The notes below the pieces were generated by a model. It saw nothing but the letters and a program-made list of their open reading frames with translations, had not been told where the DNA came from and searched no databases. Positions 61,724 through 64,000 of a stretch of DNA of 64,000 nucleotides are shown piece after piece. A program made the position numbers and the translations under genes. The stretch spans positions 716,863,867 to 716,927,866 of the forward strand of contig NC_081413.1 of the NCBI RefSeq assembly GCF_030272615.1, in the 5' to 3' direction. The DNA is from Cryptomeria japonica. Its lineage: Eukaryota; Streptophyta; Pinopsida; Cupressales; Cupressaceae. Within the stretch, counting starts at the first letter, position 1. The number at the start of each line of letters is the position of its first letter.

Positions 61724-62277
61724 TATGTATGATTATATGAATAGTGCACCTAAAATGAAAAGAGAATGCACAACATTATTGAAAAAAATTATTAAAATTT
61801 TGGTATTATAACCCCATACTATGCATACAAAGTGTAAAAAAATATACAAGACTTCTTTAAAAAAAATTAAAAAAACTTTAAAAAACTTTAAAAAAAAATT
61901 TAAAAATTTGAAAAAAACTTGGAAAAATTCTTGAAAACTTGAAAAAAATTCAGATTCACTTACCTTTAATGGCTAAATCTTTCTTCTCCAGTGATTCCTA
62001 TGCCTTTGATGCGTGTCTCACACCTTCGTAGTCGTCACCTTCGAAGAAAAATACAAAAACTAAGAACCCTGATTGTAGAGAAAAAATCTTCAAAAATGCA
62101 AGTAGAATAGGTTGAATGCATGTTTTGATGCATGAAATGCATTATAGAGGGGCGGATTAGGGTTTAGATGTATTTAGAAGATTAAAAATATTGTTTTTTT
62201 ATTGTTTTTAAATGCTTTCTAACCCGTGGGCCCCGTTTTTGGGAACCCACGGGCTTGGGTTCACCCGGGTCCTCCTG

Positions 62278-62385
62278 GGTTCGCCCTGGGTCCCCCCCGG
62301 GTCCTGCCCAGGCGGCTGGGTTCCCTGTGGGTCCTGCATGAACCCAGCCGCCTGGGCAGGACCCGGGGGGGACCCAGGGCGAACC
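62278..62385. repeat. Perfect 46-bp inverted repeat with 16-base loop
   Basis: 62278-62323 is the exact reverse complement of 62340-62385, very GC-rich (words GGGTCCTGCCCAGGCGGCTG and its complement). It lies in the subterminal part of the hAT element, upstream of the transposase. Confidence 0.95.
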
Positions 62386-62455
62386 GGACCAGGACCAGGA
62401 CCGGGCACGGACCAGGACCAGGACCCAGGCAAAAAAGGGGAGAACCGGTATCATT

Positions 62456-64000
62456 AATTGGTGTTAGTTATGTGGTGGTTGGGGCTGTAGAAAGAAGAAA
62501 CGATTTGTAAAGCCATTGAATGCAATTTTGTGGCGTCGAAGATGAATGACTGTTTGTGTGTTGGAGCCTTTGTCTCGTTTTGTTTACAATGTAAGGACCT
62601 TAAGGTCTGTATGATCTAAATCTTTGTACTTAACTGTTAAATTCAAAGAAACAAACTTTTTGCACAATATAGATTCAGACTGGTTTAGGAAAATAAATAC
62701 ACGCTATAAGGAGCTCAAAATTACTTATAGAACATTCAGATTTTTAGTGCTTACACAGATTTAGAGCATCAATAAACACGTTTTAACTTAGGAACTGCAA
62801 AATCAGGAATATATTTGCTATTTAACTGATATAGAATTTCTTTACAAAAGTAATTTGAGCTTTCAGATTACATAGAACACAATATAGAATTCAAACAGCA
62901 ACACATGATCTTGAGGGTTTCATCTCAAGACCATATAGAGCTCGAATAGCAACACACAACAGCAGTGGTGACCTCTTGGGGGTTCCGTCCCAAGACCCAA
63001 ATTGTGCACAAAGGCAAACCAGAATATTCAGCATACCAAAAGACAAAGTAGAGTCTTCAATATATACCCACTTCGGGCAGTACATTAACTTGTAGTGCAA
63101 GGCAAGTAAACAATCTGATTGCCTTCAATGAAGGGATGCCAATCTGTAAAGAGGCCAACAACAGTTAGCAACGAGTTGGCTGAAGTTGGTAGAAGCTTCT
63201 GGTTCACAAATAACTGCAGACAGTTGGCACATAGCTGACAAAGAGAAATCCTAGGGCGGTTTGATGCTAAAGACAAAACAGATATAATTTCCCTTCTAGG
63301 ATACAGCTGTCACTACAAGACAAAATGGATACAACTGCCACTACAAAACAAAATTAGGCTTCTTCAAGAAGTTGATTGTTCTAATAGAAGATTCCAGACC
63401 AAATCTGGTTCTTTTTTCCTACAAAGGATAAGACTAACAGCTGGCATAAATCTGGTTTCTTCCTCTGATTTTTCTGGAAGGAGACAAACTTGCACAGTTG
63501 GCAACCAATATTGCCATCCAAGCCAGGTGGCCTCATCTTTCATGGGTTCATCACATACAATTTATTTGTCTCTGTTCCAAGGTGATGTTCACAATCCAGG
63601 CCTCTGGCCTTTTATCAAAAAATAAAGTGATGTTCACAATGATGATGCATTGAAGACTACATGCAACAATCATTGTTCTTCCCATCCACTGTTCTTGCAT
63701 TTTTGTCAGCAGTGCTGCAGTGTGGACCGCATGCAAATCTGTAACATACATCATTCATGTGCACTGTCTCCTCTCTCCATCTTGTTTGCTCATTTCGTCA
63801 TTTTCTCTCCATTTTGTGGGATTCATTAGAGTAGAAGTTAAAAGCGTAAATTAATAATGGTAGGCTGTGGGGATCAATCTCCACCCTAATTCAGGCACAT
63901 GGTGAAAAGTTACTCTAAGGGATGCTGTTATTGCTAAAATAGGGCAGATCTCACCTATCAATGTGGGTGATAATGAGCAAAGTAAAATCAAGGAAACATT
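62456..64000. other. No gene recognised
   Basis: Moderately AT-rich sequence without recognisable coding exons, LTR ends or RNA genes. If the p24 gene continues to the right, this is still intron. Confidence 0.5.

Larger units (their letters stand above)
58780..62455 (-). mobile_element. hAT-superfamily DNA transposon, nearly complete
   Basis: Minus-strand transposase gene with introns, flanked by GC-rich ends. The left end holds repeated GGTTCGG/GGGTACGGG words starting TACCGGTTC near 58783. The right end holds GGGTCC and GGACCAGGAC words finishing GAACCGGTA near 62442-62450. TACCGGTTC/GAACCGGTA may be the terminal inverted repeat (9 bp), but I found no matching 8-bp target duplication outside it, so the exact ends are unproven. 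Confidence 0.75.

Noticed and set aside
58783..62450. Precise hAT terminal inverted repeat and 8-bp duplication
   Set aside because: Only a 9-base TACCGGTTC/GAACCGGTA pair is visible and the flanking 8-mers do not match, so exact ends are not claimed.
62182..62510. Open frames of 74-94 codons on both strands, rich in Gly/Pro/Arg
   Set aside because: Created by the GC-rich inverted repeat and GGGTCC words at the hAT end; not coding.

Overview
The window looks like transposon-rich, AT-rich nuclear DNA of a seed plant with a very large genome, most plausibly a conifer or other gymnosperm. Reasons: nested plant-type LTR retrotransposons, a plant hAT transposon, LINE fragments, and one real host gene whose coding exon is followed by more than 20 kb without the next recognisable exon. 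I cannot name the species. No bacterial, organellar or viral genome structure is visible.

Layout. 1-21.4 kb is a three-level nest, all levels supported by sequence. The oldest layer is a Tat/Ogre-type Ty3/gypsy element on the minus strand (gag at about 18.4-20.6 kb; zinc-finger/protease at 0.3-1.7 kb). Its gag-pro region is split by a minus-strand chromovirus (1690-18358; LTRs of about 3.65 kb; target duplication GATGT). The chromovirus integrase is in turn split by a plus-strand Ty1/copia Tork-like element (5836-10673; duplication CAACC). 21.4-26.1 kb is another minus-strand gypsy derivative: a 3' LTR, a long minisatellite-rich 3' region, and a gag-protease stretch fused to the integrase tail, with reverse transcriptase missing. 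26.1-29.4 kb is AT-rich repeat sequence ending in an LTR-like terminus.

29.8-35.3 kb and 49.8-54.5 kb each hold a broken minus-strand copy of one long protein family that I do not recognise (called copy A and copy B here). The two copies are clearly homologous along their length. Upstream of each start lies a roughly 1.1 kb array of short repeated hairpin-like modules; the array sequences differ between copies but the position and architecture match. This is the best candidate for an undescribed element in the window. A 29-bp scrap of the same coding sequence occurs at 57.9 kb.

38.4-43.6 kb carries the only convincing host gene: the 5' part of a p24/emp24 (GOLD-domain) ER-Golgi cargo receptor on the plus strand, with a 5'-UTR exon, a 4.7 kb UTR intron containing an antisense LINE, and a first coding exon for the signal peptide and GOLD-domain start. 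The rest of the gene is not visible in the window and probably lies beyond 64 kb. If so, everything from 43.6 kb onward (two more LINE fragments, copy B, a solo-LTR-like sequence, and a nearly intact hAT transposon at 58.8-62.5 kb) sits inside one giant intron. Apart from the p24 gene, essentially every coding signal is transposon-derived.
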